Assembly (NCBI GenBank): GCA_028287235.1
Contig: JAQBQB010000023.1
Span: 62,001-126,000, forward strand
DNA length: 64,000 nucleotides
Direction of reading: 5' to 3'
DNA from: Gemmatimonadota bacterium
GTDB taxonomy: Bacteria > Gemmatimonadota > Gemmatimonadetes > Gemmatimonadales > Gemmatimonadaceae
Of the stretch, positions 46,078 to 54,151 are shown piece after piece. The translations under genes and the position numbers were made by a program. How positions within the stretch are numbered: position 1 is the stretch's first letter; each line of letters begins with the position of its first letter. The notes under the pieces are model-generated. The model did no database searches. It was not told the origin of the DNA and saw nothing but the letters and a program-made list of their open reading frames with translations.

Positions 46078-46082
46078 CCCGA

Positions 46083-46654
46083 GGGTTTAGGGTATTGGGT
46101 ATAGGGTTTAGGGGCTCCTGATGGATGCCGTTAGAGTTTTTTTATGATGGCCGTCAGCATGCGTTGAACTTCGCTCAAGAGGCTGAGGGCGGATTTCACA
46201 GCGGCGAGGACGGACGGATTGTCTTGGGCGATCGCGACCAGTTGCGTGTCGAGCTCTCCCGCCGAGCCGCCGGCTATCGAGAGGAATTGCTTGTAGTCTT
46301 GGCGGTGAAGACGTGCGTGGCCCTCGGCGATGTTGGATGGAATCGAGACCGCGGCGCGTAAGACCTGGCTGCCGATCTCGAAACGGTCCTGCGGGGGCAG
46401 TGCGGTGACGATGAGGTAAACTCGTCGCCGCAGCTTCATCGCCTTCTGCCAGACGATGAGGTCTCGATACCCGCGAATGGGACTCGGAGATTCGTGGCTC
46501 ATGGCGCACGCTAGGGTCGGGCGCAAAGCGCAGCGTCATCACCGGATTGCGCGCGGAGGCTTTCACAGTCCATCCATCAAGAGCCCCCGAGCGGCTTCGC
46601 CGCTCGGGGGCTCTTGCCTCCCCTAAACCCTATACCCCAGACCCTATACCCTGC
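46083..46654. mobile_element. Gene-bearing telomere-like element (four-helix-bundle gene between 18-bp inverted repeats)
   Basis: The element starts six bases after an amidohydrolase stop and ends before the next gene. GGGTATAGGGTTTAGGGG (46097-46114) is repeated perfectly in inverse at 46620-46637. Each is followed internally by CTC(C/T)TGATGGATG. The right end also has a long hairpin (CAAGAGCCCCCGAGCGGC-TTC-GCCGCTCGGGGGCTCTTG). The minus-strand text CTTGATGGATGGACT after that hairpin matches the core of the short element at 35416. Between the ends lies one gene, a four-helix-bundle protein. Mobility is inferred from shared ends with copies 1-3; no transposase was recognised. Confidence 0.7.
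46131..46502 (-). CDS. Four-helix-bundle (bIVP/S23-like) protein
   Basis: A 123-residue protein of the four-helix-bundle family first known from intervening sequences in 23S rRNA genes; Avd of diversity-generating retroelements has the same fold. Motifs are YRDLIVWQKAMKLRRRVYLIV, RFEIGSQVLRAAVSIPSNIAEGHAR, DYKQFLSIAGGSAGELDTQLV and LLSEVQRMLTAIIKKL. The surface is basic, in keeping with nucleic-acid binding. The start MSHESPSPIRGYRDL is chosen by family length. It is the only gene in the repeat-bounded element. Confidence 0.9.
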   Translation of the reverse strand: MSHESPSPIRGYRDLIVWQKAMKLRRRVYLIVTALPPQDRFEIGSQVLRAAVSIPSNIAEGHARLHRQDYKQFLSIAGGSAGELDTQLVAIAQDNPSVLAAVKSALSLLSEVQRMLTAIIKKL

Positions 46655-46671
46655 TCCGCGCTCTGACCGCC

Positions 46672-47598
46672 CTACTGCGCTCTGGCCGGCGTCCCGTTCC
46701 CCCCGACGATGACGAACTTCCACGCTCCGTCGCGCTGGCGCTTCCACACCGTGAGATACTTTCCGAAACGCTGAACGGCCGCGCCCGAGGCGCCGCGGCT
46801 GGTCACACTGTAGTCGCCGATCGTGAAGCCAAGGTCGAGCGAGCCGGCGGCCGAGGCATACACGGGGTGCCAGGTGAGCGACGTGCCGTTGCCCTGCGCG
46901 GCGTAGAACTCCTCGACCGCCTTGGGACCGATCACCAATTGCGGCGTGCCGAACACGGCGCCGTATGGGTCGACGGTATTCGAGAACGCGAATGCCGTTC
47001 CCATGCGATCGGCGAGATCGGAGAAGAGGCTGTCGGTTGCGCGGACGGTCGCGGCGGCATCGGCCATCGGCTTGGGAAGCGCGCGCACCGGCGCGGCGAC
47101 CTGTTGCCGCGTTGGGCTCACCTCGATTGCCGTAGGCCCGTTCACCTCGACGTACGCAACGATGCGCCACGGCTGGTCACGGGTGCGCTCCCAGTACGCG
47201 ACGTACCGTTCCGCGCGAAGCTCGGGCCGTGCCGGCGCGATGCGCGCGGTCACGCCGAAGGTATACGCCGAGCGCAGATCGTCGGACACGCCTCCGCCGA
47301 GCGGCTGCCAGGAAACCGTCGTGGCGCTCGAGCGGGCGGATGCCGCGAAAAGCAGACGCGCGGCCTCGCGCCCGAAGACGGCGGGAACTCCGGCCCGGAG
47401 GTACGCGACGTCCGGAGCGAGCAGGGCGAGCATGCCCTCGACCGGGCCGCGCGATGCGACGGAATCGGCGCGCGTCTGATCGAGTTGAAAGAGGCTGTCG
47501 CGCGCGGGGCCGCGTGCGGGCTCCGGCGCCACCGGCCGGTGGTGCAGGCTACACCCGAACGACAACACCGCCGCGGGGATGAGCGAGCGCGTCCGCAT
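46672..47598 (-). CDS. Lipoprotein with two SnoaL/DUF4440-like domains
   Basis: About 308 residues. The start MRTRSLIPAAVLSFGCS gives a lipobox SFGC; the track start eight codons earlier is possible. Two similar halves follow: residues 45-150 (SVASRGPVEGMLALLAPDVAYLRAG, AYWERTRDQPWRIVAYVEV) and 180-305 (FAFSNTVDPYGAVFGTPQLVIG, YLTVWKRQRDGAWKFVIVGGNG). Both end in the W..R...PW.IV pattern of the NTF2-like DUF4440 family. Ligand unknown. Confidence 0.72.
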   Translation of the reverse strand: MRTRSLIPAAVLSFGCSLHHRPVAPEPARGPARDSLFQLDQTRADSVASRGPVEGMLALLAPDVAYLRAGVPAVFGREAARLLFAASARSSATTVSWQPLGGGVSDDLRSAYTFGVTARIAPARPELRAERYVAYWERTRDQPWRIVAYVEVNGPTAIEVSPTRQQVAAPVRALPKPMADAAATVRATDSLFSDLADRMGTAFAFSNTVDPYGAVFGTPQLVIGPKAVEEFYAAQGNGTSLTWHPVYASAAGSLDLGFTIGDYSVTSRGASGAAVQRFGKYLTVWKRQRDGAWKFVIVGGNGTPARAQ

Positions 47599-47644
47599 GC
47601 ACGCACGGTATCGCGTCCGCATGGGCGGCGCCAGTGCGCCCGGG

Positions 47645-48274
47645 TCAGTCCGATGGGTCGATGACGCGGAGCATCCAATAGAGCGCGCCCGCTCCGGTGC
47701 GGCCCACGCCGGGCACGAAGTGCACCGAGGCGCTCACGCGAAGCGGCACGTCGCCGACGCGCTGGAGCACCATGTGCCAGTCGGCCACGCCCGTCTCCAC
47801 CGGCAGCCGCGCCAGTTGGCGGCGGAAGGGCTCGCGCGTCTCCGTCGGCAGGAGCGCTTGCAGCGGCTTGCCGTCGAGATGGTTTGCCTCACGGCGGAAG
47901 AGGTGTGCCGCCGCGAGATTCACCTCGTGAATGGTTCCGAAGATGTCGGTGACGAACGCCGGCATGGGGGCGTGCAAGAACAGTTGCCGATAGTGGGTCA
48001 CCCGCGCGTCGACATCAGCCCGTTGCGTGAGCAGCACGGTGTTCTGCTGATGCAGCTCTTCCTCGGCGACTTTCAACTCCTCGAGCGACGACACGAGCAA
48101 CGCCGACATCGTCGGCAACGCGTCGAACTGCTCGACGAACGGCAGCGCGTCGGGCGCGCGCAGCAAGGTCGTGGCGCGCTGCATGACGTCTTCGCGAAAC
48201 GTCGTCAGCGTCGACACCATGTCGTCAGCGGCGGACGGGTCGAGACTGATTCGGTCGATCACTGATGCCCTCAT
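47645..48274 (-). CDS. PAS-domain protein
   Basis: A 209-residue soluble protein. A helical N-terminus (LVSSLEELKVAEEELHQQNTVLLTQ) leads to one PAS domain: YRQLFLHAPMPAFVTDIFGTIHEVNLAAAHLFRREANHLDGKPLQALLP. No output domain. The helix plus PAS closely resembles the N-terminus of the divergent kinase at 48550 (EELIVADEELRSQTEELLGT, YRELFQHAPIAYLVTDAMGTVRDANQAAG), so the two are likely derived by duplication and may heterodimerise (inference). Confidence 0.82.
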   Translation of the reverse strand: MRASVIDRISLDPSAADDMVSTLTTFREDVMQRATTLLRAPDALPFVEQFDALPTMSALLVSSLEELKVAEEELHQQNTVLLTQRADVDARVTHYRQLFLHAPMPAFVTDIFGTIHEVNLAAAHLFRREANHLDGKPLQALLPTETREPFRRQLARLPVETGVADWHMVLQRVGDVPLRVSASVHFVPGVGRTGAGALYWMLRVIDPSD

Positions 48275-48549
48275 TGGATGTGGGGGAAACGAAGCGTCAT
48301 CGCCGCACCGTGCAGTGTACGCCGGGGAGACGCGCGCACAAGTAGGGAGAATCCCTCACGCACGGGGGTGAATTCCCTCACGACGAGTGGTACGCACGCG
48401 TACTAAGATGACTCAGCGCGCGATTGGGTTGCGTTGGCATGTTCCCACACCTATATGTCATGCGCACGCGCTCACTTCCGGTGCTCGGGTACTACGTACG
48501 AGCTGAACGCGACGCCGCGCGGCCGCCTGCCATCTCGTGGGTATTCCAG

Positions 48550-49857
48550 ATGTCTGAATCGTTCGACCGGTTCTCCGGCGGCTTCCCATCCTCCGGATGG
48601 TCGGCCCCGGAAGATCTGACGGCGGCGATCGAAGAGCTCATCGTGGCCGACGAGGAGTTGCGCTCGCAGACCGAGGAGCTCCTCGGAACACGGGCGTTGC
48701 TCGAGGCCGAGCGCCTCCGCTATCGCGAGCTCTTTCAGCACGCACCGATCGCGTACTTGGTCACCGACGCCATGGGCACGGTTCGCGACGCCAACCAGGC
48801 GGCGGGCGCGCTCCTTCGTTGTCGAAGCGACCAGCTCGTCGGCAAGCCGCTCGCCGTGTTCACCCAGGACGTGTCGCGTCGCCGCATTCGCTCGGTCATC
48901 CAGCTGTGCACCACCGAGCGAGCGACGCTGACCGCGCGGCTCAACTTCGTCAGCAGACGCGGCAAGATTCGACGCGTCGAGGCGACCGTCGCCGCGGTGA
49001 GCGACATGCGCGGAGTGGTGACCGAGCTCCGCTGGCTGGTCGTCGATCGAACGCGGCGAGCGCAGCGCGAGCTCGCCCGCAAGCGGCGCGGTGCCGAGTT
49101 GGAGCTGCTCGTGGCGAAACGGACCGCCGAGCTCGAACGCGCGCAGACGCTCAAGGACGAGTTGCTCGCCACCGTGAGCCACGAGTTTCGCACCGCGCTG
49201 GCCGCCATCGGCGGGTACGCCGATCTCCTCGCCATGGGAGTGCGCGGCCCGCTGACCGACACCCAACTCGGCGACGTCGCGCGCATTCAACATGCGCACA
49301 GCCATCTCGCCGCCATCGTCAACGATCTGCTGAGCTACAGCAGGCTGGTCGCCGGACACGTCGACCTGCACGTGGACGACGTCCTGGTGGGTGAGACGCT
49401 CCGGAGCGTGGTGAACCTGGTCGCGCCGCAGGCGAACGCCAAACAGATCTCGATCGACCTGAGTGCGGCGCGCGACGGTGAGCTGGTCGTGCGCGCCGAC
49501 GGGGAGCGCCTGCGGCAGATTCTCGTCAACCTCGTCGGCAACGCCGTGAAGTTCACTCCGGCGGGCGGACATGTCCGCATCTCGACGCGTGTCGGCGGTG
49601 ACGAAATCGCGATCGCGGTCACCGACGATGGACCGGGCGTTCCCGCCGACAAACGCGAAGCAGTCTTTCAGCCGTTCGTGCGCCTCTCCGGGCTCGGCCA
49701 CATCGAAGGAACGGGATTGGGCCTGGCGATCAGTCGGGAGTACGCGCGAGCGATGGACGGGAACCTCCAGGTGCTCGATGCGCCGAGTCGCGGAGGTTGC
49801 TTCGAGCTTCGGCTACCTCGAAGCACGCGGCTTGCGGGAAGCAGAGGCGGCAGCTGA
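48550..49857 (+). CDS. PAS histidine kinase, soluble
   Basis: About 435 residues from MSESFDRFSGGFPSSGW; upstream codons in the track frame have no family support. Layout: helix, PAS (about 52-175), a coiled coil (RRGAELELLVAKRTAELERAQTL), HisKA with phospho-accepting His in LLATVSHEFRTALAAIGGYA, and HATPase_c (ILVNLVGNAVKFTPAGG, VTDDGPGVPADKR, GTGLGLAISREYARAM). No membrane segment. It is followed 28 bases later by cheB and then cheR, so it probably belongs to a chemosensory-like module without a receptor. Confidence 0.93.
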   Translation: MSESFDRFSGGFPSSGWSAPEDLTAAIEELIVADEELRSQTEELLGTRALLEAERLRYRELFQHAPIAYLVTDAMGTVRDANQAAGALLRCRSDQLVGKPLAVFTQDVSRRRIRSVIQLCTTERATLTARLNFVSRRGKIRRVEATVAAVSDMRGVVTELRWLVVDRTRRAQRELARKRRGAELELLVAKRTAELERAQTLKDELLATVSHEFRTALAAIGGYADLLAMGVRGPLTDTQLGDVARIQHAHSHLAAIVNDLLSYSRLVAGHVDLHVDDVLVGETLRSVVNLVAPQANAKQISIDLSAARDGELVVRADGERLRQILVNLVGNAVKFTPAGGHVRISTRVGGDEIAIAVTDDGPGVPADKREAVFQPFVRLSGLGHIEGTGLGLAISREYARAMDGNLQVLDAPSRGGCFELRLPRSTRLAGSRGGS

Positions 49858-49885
49858 CGCGCCGGAATCTCGGTCCAGGAGTCGC

Positions 49886-50917
49886 ATGGCATCGCGGGAC
49901 ATCATCGTGATCGGCGCCTCGGCGGGCGCGGTCGAGGCATTGACCCAGTTGGTTCGCGACCTGCCGGACGCGTTCGCCGGATCGATCTTCATCACGGTTC
50001 ACTTCCCGGCGAACGGAACGAGCAACTTGCCGCGAATCCTGAGCCGCGCCGGCCGGCTTCCCGCGTTGCACCCGGCGAACGGTGAACAGATCCTTCCCGG
50101 GCGCATCTACGTCGCGCCGCCCGATCACCACCTGCTGCTCTCGCGGCGGGCGATCCGCCTCGTTCGTGGACCGCGCGAAAACGGCAGCCGGCCCGCGGCC
50201 GATCCGATGTTCCGCAGTGCCGCGCTCGCGTTCGGGCCGCGCGTCATCGGCGTGGTGCTCACCGGCAACCTCGACGATGGAACGTCGGGACTCGCGGCGG
50301 TCAAGCGTGCCGGAGGTATCGCGGTGGCGCAGGATCCGGACGATGCGTTGTTCCCGTCGATGCCAAAGAGCGCGATCGAACATGTCGACGTTGACAAGAT
50401 CGTTCCCGTCTCGGAACTGGGGGCGACGCTTGCAGCGCTGACGACCGCTCCACTTCCGGCCGGCGAGGGGTCAGACATGTCTGACGACGCGAAAGAAGCT
50501 GAGCTGTCCTCCGTGAATCTCGACGCCATCGAACAATATGACGAGCAGCCGGGACACGTCTCGGCGTACTCGTGTCCCGACTGCGGCGGCGTGCTCCGAG
50601 AGCTGCACGACGGCCAGTTCATCCGCTTTCGGTGCCGAGTGGGGCACGCGTGGACGGCCAACGCGCTGCTCGAGACGCAGGCCGACCACATGGACGAGGC
50701 GCTCTGGATGGCGCTGCGCTCGCTCGAGGAAAACGTGGCACTGGCCCGTCAAATTGCCGACCGCCACCGTGCGCGCGGCCATCTCAAGCTGGCGGCGCGT
50801 TTCGAAGCGCAGGCCCAGACGATCGAAGCAAAAGCCTCGGTGATCCGCGAAGCGCTCGTCGAAGAGAGCGCGGTGCGCCTTCCTGAAGACAAGCAGGCTG
50901 GAGGGGCGGCGCCCTAG
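49886..50917 (+). CDS. cheB: Stand-alone CheB-type methylesterase with C-terminal Cys cluster
   Basis: A 343-residue protein. The CheB catalytic domain begins at residue 5: DIIVIGASAGAVEALTQLV (serine in GASAG), ITVHFPANGTSNLP (His), VLTGNLDDGTSGLAAVKRAGG (Asp). There is no receiver domain. The C-terminal 140 residues hold a zinc-ribbon-like YSCPDCGGVLRELHDGQFIRFRCRVGHAWT, then long helices. That tail is typical of CheB proteins paired with CheR-PAS hybrids. ATG chosen with CCAGGAG upstream. Confidence 0.92.
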   Translation: MASRDIIVIGASAGAVEALTQLVRDLPDAFAGSIFITVHFPANGTSNLPRILSRAGRLPALHPANGEQILPGRIYVAPPDHHLLLSRRAIRLVRGPRENGSRPAADPMFRSAALAFGPRVIGVVLTGNLDDGTSGLAAVKRAGGIAVAQDPDDALFPSMPKSAIEHVDVDKIVPVSELGATLAALTTAPLPAGEGSDMSDDAKEAELSSVNLDAIEQYDEQPGHVSAYSCPDCGGVLRELHDGQFIRFRCRVGHAWTANALLETQADHMDEALWMALRSLEENVALARQIADRHRARGHLKLAARFEAQAQTIEAKASVIREALVEESAVRLPEDKQAGGAAP

Positions 50918-51010
50918 CCTTCGCGAATACGCGAGCGATATTTCGAATCTCGCACCGTGGCGCCGCCGCAGCGTCCGCGTCACCTGGTCCCACCTCGCCG
51001 AGCGTCGCCC

Positions 51011-52939
51011 GTGTCACAATCCGAAGCCGACCTGGACACGCTCGTCGAGCATCTCAAGCGCAACCGCGGCTTCGACTTTACGGGCTATAAGCGCGCCAGC
51101 CTCGAACGGCGCGTCGCCAAGCGGATGCAGGGGCTGAACATGGCCACGTTCGCGGAGTACCTCGATCACCTCGAGGTGCATCCCGAGGAATTCGTGATTC
51201 TGTTCAACACGATTCTCATCAACGTCACGGCGTTCTTCCGCGATCCGTCCACGTGGGACGTCGTCGCCGGTACCATCATTCCCGAGCTACTCGCCCGGCA
51301 CCAACCCGGCCTGCCCATTCGCGTCTGGAGCGCAGGGTGCGCGTCGGGCGAGGAGGCGTACACGCTCGCGATGCTGTTCGCCGAGGCGATGGGGGCGGAG
51401 CCGTTTCGAGAGCACGTGAAGATCTACGCGACGGACGTCGACGAAGAAGCGCTCGGGAAGGCGCGTCAGGCCGCGTACACCGAGCGCGAGATCGAAGGCG
51501 TGCCGCCCGAGCTCCTCGAGAAGTATTTCGAACGTGTCGATGGCCGGTTCGTCTTCCAGAAGGACATCCGCCGCCAGGTGATCTTCGGCCGGCACGATCT
51601 GATTCAGGACGCGCCGATCTCGCGCGTCGACCTGCTGACCTGCCGCAACACGCTGATGTACTTCAACGCGGAGACGCAGGCGAGGATCCTCTCGCGCCTG
51701 CAGTTCGCGCTCAACGACAACGGCGTGCTCGTGCTCGGCCGTGCGGAAACGCTCATGACGCACGCCAACGCGTTCACGCCGCTCGACGTCAAGCGGCGGA
51801 TCTCGCGCAGGCTCCCGACGAACGCGCCGAGCAGGCGGGAGCGGCTGATCCAACTGGCCCAGGCGCCGGTCGACGACACGCGGCCGAAGGACATCGGCCT
51901 GCCGCTTCGCACCGCGGCGCTCGACGCGGTGCCGACGGCGCAGATCCTCGTCGACGCCGCGGGCACGCTCGCGTTGGCCAACGAGCGGGCGCGGAGCTTG
52001 TTCGGGCTCGGGGCGACCGACATCGGCAGCCCGATCCAGGATTTAAAGATCTCATATCGTCCCGTGGAGCTGCGCGGCGCGATCGAGACGGTCATGGCCG
52101 ACGGCAAGCCGGTCGTCTTCCGCGACGTCGAGTGGTCGTTCGCCGGAGACCCGCGCTGGTTCGAGGTGCACGTGAGTCCGTTGATCGACGTGACGGGCGT
52201 TCCCCTCGGCGCGAGCGTAGCGTTTCACGACGTGACCGTCGCCAAGCGGCTCCACGGCCAGCTCGAGCACTCCAACCAGGAGCTCGAGACGGCATACGAG
52301 GAGCTCCAGTCGACCAACGAGGAGTTGGAGACGACGAACGAGGAGCTCCAGTCCACCGTCGAAGAGCTGGAGACGACCAACGAGGAGCTGCAGTCGACGA
52401 ACGAAGAGCTCGAGACGATGAACGAAGAGCTCCAGTCGACGAACGAAGAGCTGCAGACGATGAACGACGAGATTCGCCTGCGCAGCGACGACCTCAATCA
52501 CGCCAACGCCTTTCTCGAGAGCATTCTCGAAAGCCTGAGCGGCGCGGTGGTGGTCATCGACACCGAGCTCATGGTGCTGGTATGGAACGACGGCGCCAGC
52601 GAGCTGTGGGGCCTTCGCGAAGGAGAAGTCCGCGGAAAGAACATCCTGGGCCTCGACATCGGCCTGCAGATCGAGCAGCTCAAGGCGCCCATTCGCGCGT
52701 GTCTCAACGGCACGCACGCGCAGGCGATCGTGCCGCTCGACGCGGTCAACCGGCGAGGGCGCGCCGTTCGGTGCATCGTTACCGTGACACCGCTCAAGAC
52801 GCGGAGCCAGTCGATCCTCGGCGCGATTCTGCTGATGGAAGCCGAGCAATCCGTTGCGAGCGACGGCGACGGAAATGGAAACGGCGACGGCAGCCGCTTC
52901 AGCCACCAAGCCGCCCCGCCTGCGACAAAGAAGCGCTGA
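51011..52939 (+). CDS. cheR: CheR methyltransferase fused to PAS domains and heptad coiled coil
   Basis: About 642 residues from a GTG start (SQSEADLDTLVEHLKRNRGFDFTGYKR); an upstream GTG at 50957 would add 18 Pro/Arg-rich residues. CheR N-domain, then the SAM-binding domain (IRVWSAGCASGEEAYTLAML, IYATDVDEEALGKARQAAY, DLLTCRNTLMYF). Two PAS-like domains (about 310-425, 535-620) flank a coiled coil made of repeated NEELQST/NEELETT heptads (about 435-500). This is the well-known CheB-CheR-PAS hybrid organisation, here split into two genes. It has no receptor nearby. Confidence 0.93.
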   Translation: MSQSEADLDTLVEHLKRNRGFDFTGYKRASLERRVAKRMQGLNMATFAEYLDHLEVHPEEFVILFNTILINVTAFFRDPSTWDVVAGTIIPELLARHQPGLPIRVWSAGCASGEEAYTLAMLFAEAMGAEPFREHVKIYATDVDEEALGKARQAAYTEREIEGVPPELLEKYFERVDGRFVFQKDIRRQVIFGRHDLIQDAPISRVDLLTCRNTLMYFNAETQARILSRLQFALNDNGVLVLGRAETLMTHANAFTPLDVKRRISRRLPTNAPSRRERLIQLAQAPVDDTRPKDIGLPLRTAALDAVPTAQILVDAAGTLALANERARSLFGLGATDIGSPIQDLKISYRPVELRGAIETVMADGKPVVFRDVEWSFAGDPRWFEVHVSPLIDVTGVPLGASVAFHDVTVAKRLHGQLEHSNQELETAYEELQSTNEELETTNEELQSTVEELETTNEELQSTNEELETMNEELQSTNEELQTMNDEIRLRSDDLNHANAFLESILESLSGAVVVIDTELMVLVWNDGASELWGLREGEVRGKNILGLDIGLQIEQLKAPIRACLNGTHAQAIVPLDAVNRRGRAVRCIVTVTPLKTRSQSILGAILLMEAEQSVASDGDGNGNGDGSRFSHQAAPPATKKR

Positions 52940-52978
52940 CTGAGAAGCGGTCCGCGTTCGCTGCCTGTTGTCGACGGA

Positions 52979-53326
52979 CTACAGCAGCCTGAGCCCCGTC
53001 CGCATCCCCAGCGAATTCCGCAGCTCGACGACGCGAATGGTCGCGGTCAGTTGGCGCTGCAGGGTCTGGTAGAAGCCGGTAGGTCCGCCCATGCCTGCAG
53101 TGTCGCGAGTTGGCGTCGCCGGCGAAGCCGCCTCGACTCCCGTCTGTTGCGTGCGAACGATCCCCGCCACGAGCCGGAGGCGTGCGGTATCGCCATCCTG
53201 TTCGGCGCAGTGCATTGCGCCGGCGAGGGCGTGGTATGCCGACTTGAAGTAGGCGTGTCCGAATGCACTCTCGCTATCGGCGACGAGGCGGTCGAACAGC
53301 TCAGATGACGCCAATTCCGCTGACAT
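52979..53326 (-). CDS. Hypothetical helical protein, 115 aa
   Basis: The start MSAELASSELFDRLVADSESAFG has GGGAGGGCAGC upstream, better than the track start at 53479. The product is a soluble helical protein (AYFKSAYHALAGAMHCAEQDGDTARLRLVAGIV, FYQTLQRQLTATIRVVELRNSLG), perhaps TPR-like. No family recognised. It converges on cheR. Confidence 0.6.
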   Translation of the reverse strand: MSAELASSELFDRLVADSESAFGHAYFKSAYHALAGAMHCAEQDGDTARLRLVAGIVRTQQTGVEAASPATPTRDTAGMGGPTGFYQTLQRQLTATIRVVELRNSLGMRTGLRLL

Positions 53327-53511
53327 GCTGCCCTCCCGGTGAGAGCGCGTGAAACACGCCTCGCGCACGAAGAGGGCGGAGCCAGAACCGGCGCTCCCGC
53401 GACAGATGATGCGGCTGCATTGAATGTAGCGAGAAATGTGGGCTATATGGCGATTCTTCGCCCGCGGCGCACGGACCATGCACTACTCACCAGCCCAGGG
53501 AGTGTGTTGCC

Positions 53512-54099
53512 ATGTTTGAAGGAATGCGCCAGCTCATTCGCGATGATATCCAATGGTCGGTTCGCGAGGCGAGCGGCGCATTGGTTCCGGGCGCGCGCGG
53601 CACTCACTGCTTGATCTTCGACGGTGAGAGCATCGTGCGCCGCGTTTGGGTCTACCCCGTCGGATGGGATGAGCTCAGCGACGATGAGCTCTGGGCGCTT
53701 CTCGGGCCGAAGCTGGGGCCGAGCATGCCGCCACCGGCGCGAGGCGGAACTCGCCCCAAAAACGATCCGGCAATGGAGCTCGCGGCCGAGACGGTCGCGC
53801 GCACCAAGTCTCTCCTCGCGGAGATCACGTTGCTGCGCGAGGCGCATCGGTCCCTTCACCGCGAAACGAGGGAGCTCATTTCCGACTGCCGCGCGCGCCG
53901 CGCCGAGATGCAGCACTGCGTCGAAAGCTACGCCGCCGCGATGCGGCTCCAGGGCCTGGCTCCGGAGGAAGCGCTGGTGCTCATCAAGGGCGCGGTGACC
54001 GAAGGACTGGGCCCGGTGCGGGCGAACGAAGATCCAGACGCCGAGACGATGGTGCGCGACGCGGTCGCGTGGGGAATCGCGGCCTACTACGCCGCCTGA
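53512..54099 (+). CDS. Hypothetical protein, 195 aa
   Basis: A soluble protein with an N-terminal beta-rich part (GTHCLIFDGESIVRRVWVYPVGWDELSDDELWALL) and a C-terminal helical part with a coiled coil (AAETVARTKSLLAEITLLREAHRSLHRETRELISDCRARRAE). The N-terminal pattern is seen in short regulatory-type proteins of this lineage but I do not recognise a family. GGGAGTGTGTTGCC precedes the ATG. Single gene between chemotaxis genes and an MHS transporter. Confidence 0.65.
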   Translation: MFEGMRQLIRDDIQWSVREASGALVPGARGTHCLIFDGESIVRRVWVYPVGWDELSDDELWALLGPKLGPSMPPPARGGTRPKNDPAMELAAETVARTKSLLAEITLLREAHRSLHRETRELISDCRARRAEMQHCVESYAAAMRLQGLAPEEALVLIKGAVTEGLGPVRANEDPDAETMVRDAVAWGIAAYYAA

Positions 54100-54151
54100 G
54101 GCGCCCAAGCGCCCTGCTGGACCTCGCGCCGGGCGAGGCGCAATATTGGGG

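Noticed and set aside
52260-52480. Short tandem repeat suggestive of a satellite
   Set aside because: It encodes the heptad coiled coil of CheR-PAS and is in frame; treated as part of the protein.
54122-54138. CCTCGC/GCGAGG hairpin before the MHS transporter
   Set aside because: Short GC stem without a T-tract, common by chance at this base composition.
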